Notes under the pieces: model-generated
The model's input: only the letters and a program-made list of their open reading frames with translations
Databases searched by the model: none
Told to the model about the DNA's origin: nothing
From: Neobacillus cucumis
Lineage (GTDB): Bacteria > Bacillota > Bacilli > Bacillales_B > DSM-18226
Reading direction: 5' to 3'
Assembly (NCBI RefSeq): GCF_023715505.1
Contig: NZ_JAMBOH010000022.1
Coordinates: 1-64,000 of the forward strand
Length of the DNA: 64,000 nucleotides
Program-made: the position numbers and the translations under genes
Shown: in pieces, positions 20,632 to 33,028 of the stretch
Position numbering within the stretch: the first letter of the stretch is position 1
Layout: each line of letters opens with the position of its first letter

Positions 20632-20680
20632 GCGTTAAACACTAATAAAACGTAACGAAAACTAAGGAGGAAACTTAATC

Positions 20681-21043
20681 ATGACTAAAGAACAAATCAT
20701 TGAAGCAGTTAAATCTATGACTGTTTTAGAACTTAACGATCTTGTAAAAGCAATCGAAGAAGAATTCGGCGTAACTGCTGCTGCTCCTGTAGCAATGGTA
20801 GGCGGAGCTGGAGCTGCTGCTGTTGAAGAGCAAACTGAATTTGATGTAATCCTAGCTAGCGCTGGCGATCAAAAAATCAAAGTTATCAAGGTTGTTCGTG
20901 AAATCACTGGTCTTGGTCTTAAAGAAGCAAAAGACCTTGTTGATAACACTCCTAAAGCAATTAAAGAAGGCGTTGCTAAAGAAGAAGCTGAAGCAATCAA
21001 AGCTAAGCTTGATGAAGTTGGAGCTAACGTTGAAGTTAAGTAA
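20681..21043 (+). CDS. rplL: 50S ribosomal protein L7/L12
   Basis: L7/L12 is the multi-copy stalk protein that recruits translational GTPases. The N-terminal dimerisation helices (1-35), an Ala/Gly-rich hinge (about 36-52) and the C-terminal factor-binding domain with [15 protein letters not shown] are all visible. The length is 120 aa. AAGGAGG precedes the ATG. Confidence 0.98.
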   Translation: MTKEQIIEAVKSMTVLELNDLVKAIEEEFGVTAAAPVAMVGGAGAAAVEEQTEFDVILASAGDQKIKVIKVVREITGLGLKEAKDLVDNTPKAIKEGVAKEEAEAIKAKLDEVGANVEVK

Positions 21044-21057
21044 TTCTACTATAAAAA

Positions 21058-21084
21058 AGCTCGCTGCATAAGCGGGCTTTTTTT
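21058..21084 (+). terminator. Terminator after rplL
   Basis: AAGCTCGCT pairs with AGCGGGCTT (one G-U pair) around GCAT, followed by a T-run. It closes the rplJ-rplL unit. Confidence 0.88.
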
Positions 21085-21154
21085 GGCTTAAATTAATTAA
21101 CAATTACGCCAGTCCTCTTTTATTCTTCAATTACTACTCTCCGGAGGTGAGCTT

Positions 21155-21754
21155 ATGTCAGAACACTACTATTCTCGAACTCAAAAGGTGGAAAGTGATC
21201 CGAAATTTTGGGACTTTACATTGCGAAAGCATACTTTTCGTTTTAAAACCGATAATGGTGTTTTTTCAAAAAGAGAAGTAGATTTTGGCTCACGTATACT
21301 CATAGAGTCATTTATCATGCCAGAGGTGGAAGGCAGCATTCTAGATGTAGGCTGCGGCTATGGACCCATTGGTTTATCGATAGCAAAAGAATTTAGTAAC
21401 CGCATTGTCCACATGGTCGATGTAAATGAACGAGCGATTGAACTGGCAAAAGAAAATGCCTCCTTAAACAAGATTACAAATGTCGACATCTATGAAAGTG
21501 ATCGCTTGTTAAATGTTAAAGAGGATACTTTCGCAGCCATCATAACAAATCCGCCCATTAGAGCTGGTAAACAGACTGTTCATGATATTTTTGAACAAAG
21601 CTATGAGCATCTTGTTTCAAGTGGTGAGCTTTGGATTGTCATTCAAAAGAAACAAGGAGCACCGTCTGCAATTGAAAAATTAAAAAACCTTTTTTCTGAT
21701 GTGGAGACCGTTGACAAATCCAAAGGTTATTTTATTATTAAAGCTAAAAAATAG
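21155..21754 (+). CDS. ybxB: Class I SAM-dependent methyltransferase, RsmC-like (YbxB)
   Basis: This 199-aa protein is a Rossmann-fold methyltransferase with the SAM-binding motif DVGCGYGPIGL (near residues 64-74) and the N6/N2-methyltransferase motif NPPI (near 133-136). E. coli RsmC methylates 16S rRNA G1207; the Bacillus enzyme is assumed to act on rRNA, but that is by homology only. CCGGAGGTGAGC precedes the ATG. It sits between rplL and rpoB as in B. subtilis. Confidence 0.9.
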   Translation: MSEHYYSRTQKVESDPKFWDFTLRKHTFRFKTDNGVFSKREVDFGSRILIESFIMPEVEGSILDVGCGYGPIGLSIAKEFSNRIVHMVDVNERAIELAKENASLNKITNVDIYESDRLLNVKEDTFAAIITNPPIRAGKQTVHDIFEQSYEHLVSSGELWIVIQKKQGAPSAIEKLKNLFSDVETVDKSKGYFIIKAKK

Positions 21755-21783
21755 TTGACTCGTATTTGTCGTTGTGGTAGCAT
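21755..21783 (+). promoter_or_regulatory. Candidate rpoB promoter
   Basis: TTGACT (21755-21760) starts inside the ybxB stop region. Seventeen bases later comes TAGCAT (21778-21783) with TG one base upstream. It would give a leader of about 220 bases before rpoB, in which no gene is seen. Confidence 0.5.
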
Positions 21784-22008
21784 TATAAAATGCCATCATA
21801 ATAATTTCCGAATTATTCCTTAAAATACTTTTACCTTAAGTATAAAAACGGCATAATAAGGAAATGATGACAAAATAATAATCAAAATGTGAAAATGTGG
21901 TTTTTAGTAAAAAACCCTTTTTCTTTTTGTCTAATTGGTGGAGTCTTTGGTTCTACTGTTAGACGTAATAGATTTATTAAAAAACGCTTGATTTGAGGGG
22001 TGAATCAG

Positions 22009-25000
22009 TTGACAGGTCAACTAGTTCAGTATGGACGACACCGCCAACGTAGAAGTTACGCACGAATCAGTGAAGTTTTAGAATTACCAAATCTCATTGA
22101 AATCCAAACCTCTTCTTATCAATGGTTTCTGGATGAGGGATTACGTGAAATGTTTCAGGATATTTCACCGATTGAGGATTTTACTGGTAACCTATCACTG
22201 GAATTTATTGATTACAGCCTTGGCGATCCAAAGTATTCTGTAGAAGAATCTAAAGAACGGGACGTTACATATTCTGCTCCATTACGTGTAAAAGTACGTC
22301 TTGTAAACAAAGAAACTGGTGAAGTAAAAGACCAAGATGTATTTATGGGTGATTTCCCACTAATGACTGAAACAGGTACATTTGTCATAAATGGGGCAGA
22401 ACGCGTTATAGTATCACAGTTAGTGCGTTCACCGAGCGTTTACTTTAGTGGAAAACTTGATAAAAATGGCAAAAAGGGTTTTACTGCGACTGTAATTCCG
22501 AACCGCGGAGCTTGGCTCGAGTATGAAACAGATGCCAAAGATGTTGTTTATGTAAGAATAGATCGTACTCGGAAACTGCCCGTTACGGTTCTTTTGCGTG
22601 CATTAGGCTTTGGTTCGGATCAAGAAATCATTGAATTGATTGGTGATAACGAGTACATCCGCAATACCCTTGAGAAGGATAATACAGAGGGTGTTGACAA
22701 AGCACTATTGGAAATTTATGAGCGTCTTCGTCCGGGCGAACCGCCAACAGTTGATAACGCTAAGAGTTTGTTAGTTTCTCGTTTCTTTGATCCGAAGCGT
22801 TATGATCTAGCGAACGTTGGTCGTTACAAAATCAATAAAAAGCTTCATATTAAAAATCGCTTATTCAACCAACGTTTAGCCGAATCACTTGCGGATCCTG
22901 AAACTGGTGAGATCATTGCAGAAAAGGGAACCCTCCTTGATAGGAGAAATCTTGACAGAATTATACCTGCCCTTGAAAAGAATATTAATTTCAGAGGCCA
23001 TAATCCTGTTGGTGGTGTAGTAGAAGAAGAAATCATTCTTCAAGGCATTAAGATTTATGCACCTGGTGATGAAAATGAAAAGGTTATTAACGTATTAGGT
23101 AATGCATATGTTGCTGAGCCAATTAAAAATATAACACCTGCCGACATCATTGCATCGATTAGCTACTTCTTTAATTTATTACATGGAGTAGGCGATACAG
23201 ATGATATCGACCACTTAGGTAACAGACGACTACGTTCTGTTGGTGAACTATTGCAGAACCAGTTCCGGATTGGATTATCCCGTATGGAACGTGTTGTCCG
23301 TGAGAGAATGTCTATCCAAGATACTGCAACCATTACACCGCAGCAATTGATTAACATTCGTCCGGTTATTGCATCAATCAAAGAGTTTTTCGGAAGCTCG
23401 CAATTATCACAATTCATGGACCAAACAAACCCGCTTGCTGAGTTAACTCATAAGCGCCGTCTATCAGCATTAGGACCCGGTGGCTTAACGCGTGAACGGG
23501 CAGGAATGGAAGTACGTGACGTACACTATTCCCATTACGGACGTATGTGTCCAATTGAAACGCCTGAAGGTCCAAACATTGGTTTGATCAACTCGCTTTC
23601 ATCTTATGCGAAGGTAAACCGGTTTGGATTTATTGAAACCCCATACCGCCGTGTTGATCCAGATACCGGTAAGGTTACAAGCCGAATCGATTACCTGACA
23701 GCGGATGAAGAAGATAACTATGTAGTTGCACAGGCGAACTCTCGTCTTGGTGATGATGGTGCATTCCTCGATGAAGAGGTAGTGGCTCGTTTCCGTGGTG
23801 AAAACACAGTAGTTAAACGTGAACGAATTGACTACATGGATGTATCACCAAAGCAGGTAGTTTCTGCAGCGACTGCGTGTATTCCGTTCCTTGAAAATGA
23901 TGACTCAAACCGTGCCTTGATGGGTGCAAACATGCAGCGTCAAGCAGTGCCGCTTATGCAGCCGGAGGCACCAAGAGTTGGTACCGGTATGGAATATGTA
24001 TCCGGTAAAGACTCCGGTGCAGCGGTCATCTGTAAGCAGGAAGGTATTGTTGAACATGTTGAGGCCCGTGAAGTTTGGGTTCGTGAAGTGAAAGAAGTTG
24101 ATGGCCAAGAAGTAAAAGGCGATCTTAAAAAATACCGTTTGTTGAAATTTATTCGTTCGAACCAAGGTACGTGCTATAACCAACGTCCAATCGTGGCTGT
24201 TGGCGACCGTGTGAAAAAAGGCGAAATTTTAGCTGACGGTCCATCCATGGAATTGGGAGAGTTAGCCCTTGGACGAAACGTTCTCGTTGCCTTCATGACA
24301 TGGGATGGTTATAACTATGAAGATGCCATCATTATGAGCGAACGCCTTGTAAAAGATGATGTCTATACTTCTATTCATATTGAAGAATATGAATCAGAAT
24401 CTCGTGATACAAAACTTGGACCTGAGGAAATTACCCGTGATATTCCAAATGTAGGGGAGGATGCTCTTCGTAATTTGGATGAACGCGGTATTATTCGTAC
24501 AGGTGCAGAAGTAAAAGACGGTGACCTTCTTGTTGGTAAAGTTACGCCAAAAGGTGTAACTGAATTAACTGCAGAAGAACGCCTTCTCCATGCTATTTTT
24601 GGTGAAAAAGCTCGTGAAGTCCGCGATACGTCACTAAGAGTTCCACATGGCGGCGGCGGTATCGTACATGATGTTAAAGTCTTTAACCGTGAAGATGGCG
24701 ATGAATTGCCACCAGGTGTAAACCAGCTTGTACGTGTCTATATCGTTCAGAAACGTAAGATTCACCAAGGGGATAAAATGGCGGGACGTCACGGTAACAA
24801 AGGGGTTATTTCGCGGATTTTACCGGAAGAAGATATGCCTTACTTACCAGACGGTACACCGGTAGATATCATGTTAAACCCATTAGGGGTACCATCTCGT
24901 ATGAATATCGGTCAGGTGCTTGAGCTCCATTTAGGTATGGCGGCAAGATACCTTGGCATTCATGTGGCAACACCGGTATTTGACGGTGCGCGGGAAGAAG

Positions 25001-25569
25001 ATGTTTGGGGTACGATTGAAGAAGCAGGAATGGCTCGTGATGCCAAAACTGTGCTGTATGATGGACGTTCAGGGGAACCATTTGATAACCGTGTATCCGT
25101 TGGTGTCATGTATATGATTAAATTGGCGCACATGGTTGACGATAAACTCCATGCCCGTTCTACAGGACCATACTCACTTGTTACACAGCAGCCGTTGGGT
25201 GGTAAAGCTCAATTCGGTGGTCAGCGTTTCGGTGAGATGGAGGTTTGGGCGCTTGAAGCATACGGTGCAGCCTATACACTTCAAGAAATCCTTACAGTTA
25301 AGTCCGATGATGTTGTTGGCCGTGTGAAAACATATGAAGCCATCGTTAAAGGCGAAAATGTTCCGGAGCCAGGTGTTCCTGAATCATTCAAAGTATTAAT
25401 TAAAGAACTTCAAAGCTTAGGTATGGATGTAAAAATCCTTTCTGGTGATGAAGAAGAAATTGAAATGCGAGATACGGAAGATGATGACGACTTACAACAA
25501 GTCGACACATTAAACATCGCACCAGATGCACCAAGTTTCGAATCTGAAAAAGTAGGTTCAAAAGAGTAA
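22009..25569 (+). CDS. rpoB: RNA polymerase beta subunit
   Basis: RpoB forms half of the catalytic cleft of RNA polymerase. The TTG at 22009 is chosen over the in-frame GTG at 22000 because GAGGGGTG lies seven bases before it and the protein then begins [20 protein letters not shown] after the initiator. The length is 1186 aa. The rifampicin-binding cluster ([20 protein letters not shown], about residues 462-481) has the wild-type sequence. The acidic C-terminal tail is as in other Bacillus. It is followed by palindromic repeats and then rpoC. Confidence 0.98.
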   Translation: MTGQLVQYGRHRQRRSYARISEVLELPNLIEIQTSSYQWFLDEGLREMFQDISPIEDFTGNLSLEFIDYSLGDPKYSVEESKERDVTYSAPLRVKVRLVNKETGEVKDQDVFMGDFPLMTETGTFVINGAERVIVSQLVRSPSVYFSGKLDKNGKKGFTATVIPNRGAWLEYETDAKDVVYVRIDRTRKLPVTVLLRALGFGSDQEIIELIGDNEYIRNTLEKDNTEGVDKALLEIYERLRPGEPPTVDNAKSLLVSRFFDPKRYDLANVGRYKINKKLHIKNRLFNQRLAESLADPETGEIIAEKGTLLDRRNLDRIIPALEKNINFRGHNPVGGVVEEEIILQGIKIYAPGDENEKVINVLGNAYVAEPIKNITPADIIASISYFFNLLHGVGDTDDIDHLGNRRLRSVGELLQNQFRIGLSRMERVVRERMSIQDTATITPQQLINIRPVIASIKEFFGSSQLSQFMDQTNPLAELTHKRRLSALGPGGLTRERAGMEVRDVHYSHYGRMCPIETPEGPNIGLINSLSSYAKVNRFGFIETPYRRVDPDTGKVTSRIDYLTADEEDNYVVAQANSRLGDDGAFLDEEVVARFRGENTVVKRERIDYMDVSPKQVVSAATACIPFLENDDSNRALMGANMQRQAVPLMQPEAPRVGTGMEYVSGKDSGAAVICKQEGIVEHVEAREVWVREVKEVDGQEVKGDLKKYRLLKFIRSNQGTCYNQRPIVAVGDRVKKGEILADGPSMELGELALGRNVLVAFMTWDGYNYEDAIIMSERLVKDDVYTSIHIEEYESESRDTKLGPEEITRDIPNVGEDALRNLDERGIIRTGAEVKDGDLLVGKVTPKGVTELTAEERLLHAIFGEKAREVRDTSLRVPHGGGGIVHDVKVFNREDGDELPPGVNQLVRVYIVQKRKIHQGDKMAGRHGNKGVISRILPEEDMPYLPDGTPVDIMLNPLGVPSRMNIGQVLELHLGMAARYLGIHVATPVFDGAREEDVWGTIEEAGMARDAKTVLYDGRSGEPFDNRVSVGVMYMIKLAHMVDDKLHARSTGPYSLVTQQPLGGKAQFGGQRFGEMEVWALEAYGAAYTLQEILTVKSDDVVGRVKTYEAIVKGENVPEPGVPESFKVLIKELQSLGMDVKILSGDEEEIEMRDTEDDDDLQQVDTLNIAPDAPSFESEKVGSKE

Positions 25570-25572
25570 TTT

Positions 25573-25680
25573 CTCGAGCTGCAGCGCACACAACATGTGT
25601 GTGCGCTTCGGCTTAAATGATTGTCTAGCTGCAGCGCACAGCCCCGGTCGGGGCTAAGACGTGCGCTTCCGCTTTTCTAA
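25573..25680 (+). repeat. Two tandem palindromic elements between rpoB and rpoC (R5)
   Basis: Unit 1 (25573-25614) has AGCTGCAGCGCACACA, a 2-3 nt loop and TGTGTGCGCTTCGGCTT. Unit 2 (25621-25680) has TCTAGCTGCAGCGCAC, a GCCCCGGTCGGGGC hairpin, then GTGCGCTTCCGCTTTTCT. Both share the ends of the R1/R2/R6 family but are much shorter. In RNA each would form a strong hairpin inside the rpoBC message. Confidence 0.8.
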
Positions 25681-25719
25681 TAAGGGTAGAACCTGGATAT
25701 CGAAAGGGAGGTAGGCCCC

Positions 25720-28700
25720 TTGCTTGACGTTAATAATTTTGAATACATGAAAATTGGTCTTGCTTCACCGGATAAAATCCGGTCATGGTCATTCGGAGAA
25801 GTGAAAAAGCCAGAAACCATTAACTATCGTACGTTAAAACCTGAGAAAGACGGCTTATTCTGTGAGCGAATCTTTGGTCCAACAAAAGACTGGGAATGTC
25901 ATTGCGGAAAATATAAGCGCGTCCGTTACAAAGGTGTCGTTTGTGACCGCTGTGGTGTTGAAGTAACACGTGCAAAAGTACGTCGTGAACGTATGGGTCA
26001 TATCGAGCTAGCTGCACCTGTCTCGCATATTTGGTATTTTAAAGGGATTCCAAGCCGAATGGGTCTTGTATTAGACATGTCCCCTCGTGCCTTAGAGGAA
26101 ATTATCTACTTTGCTTCTTATGTTGTGACAGAATCAGGTGATACTCCACTTGATAAAAAGCATCTTTTATCCGAAAAAGAATATCGTGCCTATCGTGAAA
26201 AGTACGGAAATAAATTCCAAGCTGCCATGGGGGCAGAAGCGATTAAAAAGCTTCTTTCTGATATTGATTTAAATAAAGAAGTAGACATCCTAAAGGAAGA
26301 ACTTAAGACAGCACAAGGCCAGCGCCGTACTCGCGCGATTAAACGCCTTGAAGTGCTCGAGGCCTTCCGTAACTCAGGAAACGAACCATCATGGATGATT
26401 CTGGACGTACTTCCAGTAATCCCGCCTGAGCTTCGTCCAATGGTACAATTGGATGGGGGACGTTTTGCAACATCTGACCTAAACGACCTTTATCGCCGAG
26501 TTATTAACCGTAATAACCGCTTAAAGCGTTTATTGGATCTTGGTGCGCCTAGCATTATCGTTCAAAATGAAAAGCGTATGCTTCAAGAAGCAGTTGATGC
26601 ATTAATCGATAACGGCCGCCGCGGCCGACCAGTTACTGGTCCTGGTAACCGTCCGTTAAAATCGCTTTCTCATATGCTTAAAGGTAAACAAGGGCGTTTC
26701 CGTCAAAACTTGCTCGGTAAACGTGTTGACTATTCCGGCCGTTCCGTTATTGTTGTAGGTCCGAACTTAAAAATGTATCAGTGTGGACTTCCTAAAGAAA
26801 TGGCACTTGAACTATTCAAGCCATTTGTGATGAAGGAGCTTGTTGAAAAAGGATTGGCACACAACATTAAATCTGCGAAACGTAAAATCGAACGAGTATC
26901 TCCAGATGTATGGGATGTACTTGAAGATGTTATCAAGGAGCATCCGGTTCTATTGAATCGTGCCCCTACATTGCACAGATTAGGGATTCAGGCATTTGAA
27001 CCAACACTTGTTGAAGGACGGGCAATTCGTCTGCATCCACTGGTATGTACTGCCTACAACGCTGACTTTGACGGTGACCAAATGGCTGTTCACGTACCAC
27101 TATCATCTGAAGCTCAAGCAGAGGCTCGTCTTTTGATGCTAGCGGCTCAAAATATCTTGAACCCTAAAGATGGTAAACCAGTTGTTACTCCTTCTCAGGA
27201 CATGGTATTAGGTAACTATTACTTAACCCTAGAGCGTGAAGGCACGGTTGGTGAAGGTATGGTCTTTAAAGACACTAGTGAAGCGATCCTTGCCTACCAA
27301 AACGGCTATGTACACTTCCATACACGTGTTGCTGTTCATGCTGGCTCATTAGGCAATGAAACATTTACAGAGGAACAAAATAATAAGTTATTAATGACAA
27401 CGGTTGGTAAACTTATATTTAATGAAATTCTCCCGAAGTCATTCCCATATATTAATGAGCCGACAAGGCATAATTTAGAAGTCGAAACACCTGCCAAGTA
27501 TTTTATTGAAAAAGGTGAAGACGTAAAAGCTAGAATTAAAGAAATGCCGTTGATTGATCCATTTAAAAAGAAAATTCTTGGAAATATCATCGCTGAGGTC
27601 TTTAAACGATTCAAAATTACTGAAACATCAAAAATGCTTGACCGCATGAAGGATTTAGGCTTTAAGCATTCAACTAAAGCTGGTTTAACAGTTGGTGTGG
27701 CTGATATTGTCGTACTTCCTGAAAAACCGCAAATTCTCCATGAGGCTCAAGAAAAAGTAGATAACGTAATGAAGCAATTCAGACGTGGTCTTATTACTGA
27801 AGATGAGCGTTACGATCGTGTTATTGCGATCTGGAGTGCTGCGAAAGACACTATTCAAGGTAAACTGATGAAGTCCTTGAATAAATCAAATCCAATCTTT
27901 ATGATGAGTGATTCCGGTGCCCGTGGTAACGCCTCTAACTTTACACAGCTTGCTGGTATGCGTGGTCTGATGGCCAACCCGGCAGGACGTATCATTGAAT
28001 TACCGATTAAATCAAGTTTCCGTGAAGGATTAACAGTATTAGAGTACTTTATCTCGACTCACGGTGCACGTAAAGGTCTTGCCGATACCGCTCTTAAAAC
28101 TGCTGACTCTGGTTACTTAACACGTCGTTTAGTTGACGTTGCCCAAGATGTCATTGTTCGTGAGGACGATTGCGGTACTGACCGCGGCTTCTTAATTAGT
28201 GCCTTAAAAGATGGAACAGAAATAATCGAAGGTTTGGATGAACGTCTAATCGGCCGTTATGCTCGTACACCAATTAGACATCCTGAGACAAAAGAAGTCA
28301 TTGTACCTGAAAATGGCTTAATTACTGAGGACCTAGCAGAAGTGATCGTAAATGCAGGAATTGAAGAAGTAAAAATCAGATCTGCCTTTACATGTAACAC
28401 TCGTCATGGTGTATGTAAGAAGTGTTATGGCCGTAACTTGGCAACAGGCCAAGAGGTTGAAGTCGGTGAAGCGGTCGGAATTATTGCTGCCCAATCGATC
28501 GGTGAACCAGGTACACAGTTAACAATGCGTACATTCCATACCGGTGGGGTTGCCGGAGACGATATTACCCAAGGTTTACCGCGTATCCAAGAGATTTTTG
28601 AAGCGCGTAACCCTAAAGGTCAAGCAGTCATCTCTGAAATTGAAGGCATTGTTGTCGGGATTAATGAAGGCCGTGACCGCCAGCACGAAATCGTGGTTCA

Positions 28701-29319
28701 AGGTGAAGTGGAATCTCGTACTTATAATGCCCCATATACCGCCCGTTTGAAAGTAGCGATCAATGATCATGTTGAACGTGGTCAGGAACTAACAGAAGGT
28801 TCGATTGATCCCAAAGAATTAATCAAAGTAAAAGACGTTACTTCTGTTCAAGAATACCTATTGCGTGAGGTTCAAAAAGTTTACCGTATGCAAGGGGTTG
28901 AAATTGGCGATAAGCACGTCGAAGTAATGGTTCGTCAAATGCTGCGTAAGATCCGCGTCAGCGATGCAGGGGAAACAGATGTTCTTCCAGGTACACTTCT
29001 TGATATTCATCAGTTTACTGATGCTAACGAGAAGGCACTTCTTGAAGGTAAACTACCTGCCACTGGACGTCCAGTTCTACTTGGTATTACAAAAGCATCA
29101 CTTGAAACAGATTCATTCTTGTCTGCAGCATCCTTCCAAGAAACAACTAGAGTTCTTACTGATGCAGCAATTAAAGGAAAACGTGATGAGTTACTCGGCT
29201 TGAAGGAAAATGTTATCATCGGTAAACTGGTTCCTGCTGGAACAGGAATGCAGCGTTACCGTAAAGCAGAGCCGGTATTACGCGATACTACGTCTGAAGA
29301 AACTGTTGCAATTGATTAA
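25720..29319 (+). CDS. rpoC: RNA polymerase beta' subunit
   Basis: RpoC carries the catalytic magnesium-binding motif NADFDGD (N447; aspartates 449, 451 and 453). The N-terminal zinc finger has C60, C62, C75 and C78, and a second zinc cluster occurs in [18 protein letters not shown] 25720 is the start, with GAAAGGGAGGT 8 bases upstream, and gives the family N-terminus. The length of 1199 aa is typical for Bacillus. Confidence 0.98.
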   Translation: MLDVNNFEYMKIGLASPDKIRSWSFGEVKKPETINYRTLKPEKDGLFCERIFGPTKDWECHCGKYKRVRYKGVVCDRCGVEVTRAKVRRERMGHIELAAPVSHIWYFKGIPSRMGLVLDMSPRALEEIIYFASYVVTESGDTPLDKKHLLSEKEYRAYREKYGNKFQAAMGAEAIKKLLSDIDLNKEVDILKEELKTAQGQRRTRAIKRLEVLEAFRNSGNEPSWMILDVLPVIPPELRPMVQLDGGRFATSDLNDLYRRVINRNNRLKRLLDLGAPSIIVQNEKRMLQEAVDALIDNGRRGRPVTGPGNRPLKSLSHMLKGKQGRFRQNLLGKRVDYSGRSVIVVGPNLKMYQCGLPKEMALELFKPFVMKELVEKGLAHNIKSAKRKIERVSPDVWDVLEDVIKEHPVLLNRAPTLHRLGIQAFEPTLVEGRAIRLHPLVCTAYNADFDGDQMAVHVPLSSEAQAEARLLMLAAQNILNPKDGKPVVTPSQDMVLGNYYLTLEREGTVGEGMVFKDTSEAILAYQNGYVHFHTRVAVHAGSLGNETFTEEQNNKLLMTTVGKLIFNEILPKSFPYINEPTRHNLEVETPAKYFIEKGEDVKARIKEMPLIDPFKKKILGNIIAEVFKRFKITETSKMLDRMKDLGFKHSTKAGLTVGVADIVVLPEKPQILHEAQEKVDNVMKQFRRGLITEDERYDRVIAIWSAAKDTIQGKLMKSLNKSNPIFMMSDSGARGNASNFTQLAGMRGLMANPAGRIIELPIKSSFREGLTVLEYFISTHGARKGLADTALKTADSGYLTRRLVDVAQDVIVREDDCGTDRGFLISALKDGTEIIEGLDERLIGRYARTPIRHPETKEVIVPENGLITEDLAEVIVNAGIEEVKIRSAFTCNTRHGVCKKCYGRNLATGQEVEVGEAVGIIAAQSIGEPGTQLTMRTFHTGGVAGDDITQGLPRIQEIFEARNPKGQAVISEIEGIVVGINEGRDRQHEIVVQGEVESRTYNAPYTARLKVAINDHVERGQELTEGSIDPKELIKVKDVTSVQEYLLREVQKVYRMQGVEIGDKHVEVMVRQMLRKIRVSDAGETDVLPGTLLDIHQFTDANEKALLEGKLPATGRPVLLGITKASLETDSFLSAASFQETTRVLTDAAIKGKRDELLGLKENVIIGKLVPAGTGMQRYRKAEPVLRDTTSEETVAID

Positions 29320-29326
29320 TTAATTT

Positions 29327-29360
29327 TTCGGTACCTGCCAATTAAGCAGGTACCGAATTT
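29327..29360 (+). terminator. Stem-loop after rpoC
   Basis: A 12-bp perfect stem (TTCGGTACCTGC with GCAGGTACCGAA) is followed by only a short T-run (TTTA). It may act as a partial terminator or 3' end-stabilising structure before the rplGB promoter. Confidence 0.7.
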
Positions 29361-29410
29361 ATGAATATTAATTACCAATAGCTGGTTTGAATAAAAAATC
29401 AAAACATTAG

Positions 29411-29439
29411 TTGACATCTTTTTGGTAAGATGATATTAT
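29411..29439 (+). promoter_or_regulatory. Strong promoter of the rplGB-rpsL-rpsG-fusA-tuf operon
   Basis: Perfect TTGACA (29411-29416), a 17-base spacer and TATTAT (29434-29439) with TG one base upstream match a strong extended -10 SigA promoter. Confidence 0.82.
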
Positions 29440-29481
29440 ATCAAAGGTGCTTCTATTCCAGATACTTTGGAGGATGTAGTT

Positions 29482-29730
29482 ATGTCTTATGAAAAAGTAT
29501 TACAAGCACGCAAGATTGTTATAGGAACAAAACAAGCAGTGAAAGCACTAAAAGAAGGAACTGTTCAAGAGATTCTCGTTGCAAGCGACGCTGAGCATAG
29601 ATTAACGACAAAAGTCGTTGAAGAAGCAAACTTGATGGAAGTCCCTCTCCACTATGTCGATTCGATGAAAAAACTTGGAAAAGCATGTGGAATAGAAGTT
29701 GGTGCTGCAACTGTTGCTATTATCCGTTAA
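29482..29730 (+). CDS. rplGB: L7Ae-family K-turn RNA-binding protein YbxF (L7Ae-like)
   Basis: This 82-aa protein belongs to the L7Ae/L30e family, and the B. subtilis homologue binds kink-turn RNA. The whole protein is one domain, with [22 protein letters not shown] followed by the helix and GACTVAI-like end (here GAATVAIIR). ATG 29482 is used because TTGGAGG lies directly before it; the in-frame TTG at 29467 is part of that binding site. It leads the str operon. Confidence 0.92.
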   Translation: MSYEKVLQARKIVIGTKQAVKALKEGTVQEILVASDAEHRLTTKVVEEANLMEVPLHYVDSMKKLGKACGIEVGAATVAIIR

Positions 29731-29814
29731 AAACTGTTTTTGTAGATAGAGGATCTGCAAAGACTTTGTTTTTGCAAAAAAATGAACCACCTGGATGTGT
29801 GGGCTTACAAATAA

Positions 29815-30255
<441 letters not shown>

Positions 30256-30296
30256 ATCACACTAAAATAGAAGCTTCTTTGAAAGGAGGAAACAAA

Positions 30297-30767
30297 ATGC
30301 CACGTAAAGGTCCTGTAGCAAAAAGAGACGTGTTACCTGATCCACTATACAATTCAAAATTAGTTACTCGTCTAATCAATAAAATGATGATCGATGGTAA
30401 AAGAGGTAAATCTCAAGAAATTCTTTATTCTGCGTTTGACACAATTCGCGAACGTACTGGCAAAGAGCCAATGGAAACTTTTGATGCAGCTATGAAAAAC
30501 ATCATGCCTGTACTTGAAGTTAGAGCTCGTCGTGTAGGTGGTGCGAACTACCAAGTACCAGTTGAGGTGCGCCCTGATCGCCGTACAACTTTAGGTCTTC
30601 GTTGGTTAGTGAACTATGCGCGTCTTCGCGGTGAAAAGACAATGGAAGAGCGTTTAGCAAACGAAATCATGGATGCAGCTAACAACACTGGTGCATCTGT
30701 TAAGAAGCGTGAAGATACGCATAAAATGGCAGAAGCAAACAAAGCGTTTGCTCACTATCGTTGGTAA
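30297..30767 (+). CDS. rpsG: 30S ribosomal protein S7
   Basis: S7 nucleates assembly of the 30S head and lies at the E site. ATG 30297 is chosen because GAAAGGAGG is located eight bases upstream and the protein then starts [20 protein letters not shown], the family N-terminus (156 aa). The in-frame upstream start at 30279 lies before that binding site. Confidence 0.97.
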   Translation: MPRKGPVAKRDVLPDPLYNSKLVTRLINKMMIDGKRGKSQEILYSAFDTIRERTGKEPMETFDAAMKNIMPVLEVRARRVGGANYQVPVEVRPDRRTTLGLRWLVNYARLRGEKTMEERLANEIMDAANNTGASVKKREDTHKMAEANKAFAHYRW

Positions 30768-30815
30768 TTTAACCTTCAATATAAAAACTTTCATACTAGG
30801 AAGGAGAAAGACCCA

Positions 30816-32897
30816 ATGGCAAGAGAGTTCTCCTTAGCAAATACTCGTAATATCGGTATCATGGCTCACATCGATGCCGGTAAAACGACTACCACTGAGC
30901 GTGTCCTTTATTACACTGGCCGTATTCATAAGATCGGCGAAACACATGAAGGTGCTTCTCAGATGGACTGGATGGAGCAGGAACAAGAACGCGGAATCAC
31001 AATCACTTCCGCAGCAACAACAGCACAATGGAAAGGCCACCGTGTTAACATCATTGACACTCCAGGACACGTAGACTTCACAGTAGAAGTTGAACGTTCC
31101 CTACGTGTACTTGATGGTGCGGTTGCCGTTCTTGATGCACAGTCTGGTGTTGAACCACAAACTGAAACAGTTTGGCGTCAAGCAACAACTTACGGTGTAC
31201 CACGTGTTGTTTTCGTTAACAAGATGGATAAAATCGGAGCGGACTTCTTATATTCTGTAGGAACCATTCATGACCGTCTTCAAGCGAACGCACACCCAAT
31301 TCAACTTCCAATTGGTGCAGAAGACCAATTCGAAGCTATTATTGACCTTGTTGAAATGAATGCAGTATTTTACAGCAATGACTTAGGTACAGACATTGAA
31401 GTACGCGAAATCCCTGAGGAATACCGTGCTCAAGCAGAAGAGTACCATGAGAAATTAGTAGAAGCAGTTGCAGAGTTAGATGAAGAGTTAATGGAAAAAT
31501 ACCTTGGTGGAGAAGAAATCTCTAAAGAAGAGCTTAAATCTGCTATTCGAAAAGGTACTGTTAACGTTGAATTCTACCCAGTAATTTGTGGATCAGCATT
31601 CAAAAATAAAGGTGTTCAGTTAATGCTAGATGCCGTTATTGACTACCTACCATCTCCATTAGATGTTCCTGCAATCAAAGGACATGCTATTGATGATGAA
31701 GACGATGTGGTTGAACGTCATTCAAGCGATGAAGAGCCATTCTCAGCTCTTGCTTTTAAAGTTATGACTGACCCTTATGTTGGTAAATTAACGTTCTTCC
31801 GTGTTTACTCTGGTACTTTAGAATCTGGATCTTACGTTCAGAACTCAACTAAAGGTAAGCGTGAGCGTATCGGACGTATCCTGCAAATGCACGCAAACAG
31901 CCGTCAAGAAATCTCTAAGGTTTATGCTGGTGACATCGCTGCTGCTGTAGGTTTGAAAGATACAACTACTGGTGATACTCTATGTGATGACAAAAACCCT
32001 GTTATCCTTGAGTCAATGCAATTTCCAGAGCCTGTAATTCAACTTTCAGTTGAACCAAAGTCAAAAGCTGACCAGGACAAAATGACTACAGCTCTACAAA
32101 AACTACAAGAAGAAGATCCAACATTCCGCGCACACACTGACCAGGAAACTGGACAAGTAATCATCGCTGGTATGGGTGAACTTCACCTAGATATCATCGT
32201 TGACCGTATGCGTCGTGAATTTAAAGTTGAAGCTAACGTAGGCGCTCCTCAGGTTGCTTACCGCGAAACTTTCCGTGCCTCTGCACAAGTGGAAGGTAAA
32301 TTCGCGCGTCAATCTGGTGGTCGTGGTCAGTATGGTCACGTTTGGATTGAATTCTCACCTAATGAAGAAGGTAAAGGATTTGAATTCGAAAACGGTATCG
32401 TTGGTGGTGTTGTTCCTCGTGAATACATCCCTGCTGTTCAAGCTGGTTTAGAAGATGCACTTAATCGTGGTGTTCTTGCCGGATTCCCGTTAGTCGATAT
32501 AAAGGCACGTCTATTTGACGGTTCATATCATGATGTTGACTCATCTGAGATGGCGTTTAAGATTGCTGCGTCAATGGCACTTAAAAATGCTGCTTCTAAG
32601 TGTAGCCCTGTTATCCTTGAACCTATGATGAGGGTTGAAGTTGTAATACCTGAAGAATATTTAGGGGATATCATGGGACAAATCACTGCACGTCGCGGCC
32701 GCGTAGAAGGTATGGAAGCTCGTGGTAATGCTCAAGTTGTTCGTGCGATGGTTCCACTTTCAGAAATGTTTGGTTATGCAACTGCACTTCGTTCAAGCAC
32801 TCAAGGTCGTGGAGTATTCTCTATGCACTTCGATCACTACGAAGAAGTTCCAAAATCTGTTTCTGAAGAAATAATCAAAAAAAATAAAGGTGAATAA
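30816..32897 (+). CDS. fusA: Elongation factor G
   Basis: EF-G is the GTPase that drives translocation. The G1 motif AHIDAGKTT (residues 17-25), the G3 segment DTPGHVDF (near 82-89) and the NKMD motif (near 136-139) are present. Domains II-V follow over 693 aa. AAGGAG precedes the ATG. A 131-bp gap without a gene separates it from tuf. Confidence 0.98.
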   Translation: MAREFSLANTRNIGIMAHIDAGKTTTTERVLYYTGRIHKIGETHEGASQMDWMEQEQERGITITSAATTAQWKGHRVNIIDTPGHVDFTVEVERSLRVLDGAVAVLDAQSGVEPQTETVWRQATTYGVPRVVFVNKMDKIGADFLYSVGTIHDRLQANAHPIQLPIGAEDQFEAIIDLVEMNAVFYSNDLGTDIEVREIPEEYRAQAEEYHEKLVEAVAELDEELMEKYLGGEEISKEELKSAIRKGTVNVEFYPVICGSAFKNKGVQLMLDAVIDYLPSPLDVPAIKGHAIDDEDDVVERHSSDEEPFSALAFKVMTDPYVGKLTFFRVYSGTLESGSYVQNSTKGKRERIGRILQMHANSRQEISKVYAGDIAAAVGLKDTTTGDTLCDDKNPVILESMQFPEPVIQLSVEPKSKADQDKMTTALQKLQEEDPTFRAHTDQETGQVIIAGMGELHLDIIVDRMRREFKVEANVGAPQVAYRETFRASAQVEGKFARQSGGRGQYGHVWIEFSPNEEGKGFEFENGIVGGVVPREYIPAVQAGLEDALNRGVLAGFPLVDIKARLFDGSYHDVDSSEMAFKIAASMALKNAASKCSPVILEPMMRVEVVIPEEYLGDIMGQITARRGRVEGMEARGNAQVVRAMVPLSEMFGYATALRSSTQGRGVFSMHFDHYEEVPKSVSEEIIKKNKGE

Positions 32898-33028
32898 TTG
32901 ATTTTCACCTTTGTTTAAAGTATAACTACTTATGTAAGAATAGAGACTGTGACATATGGATATAACTATATTCGCAGTTTCTACCTAATATACTTATAAC
33001 TTTTATAATCCAAAGGAGGATTTTCCAA

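Noticed and set aside
23905..24183. Minus-strand open frames inside rpoB, rpoC, clpC, tuf and others
   Set aside because: They lack ribosome binding sites and family features and simply mirror the biased codons of strongly conserved genes on the plus strand.
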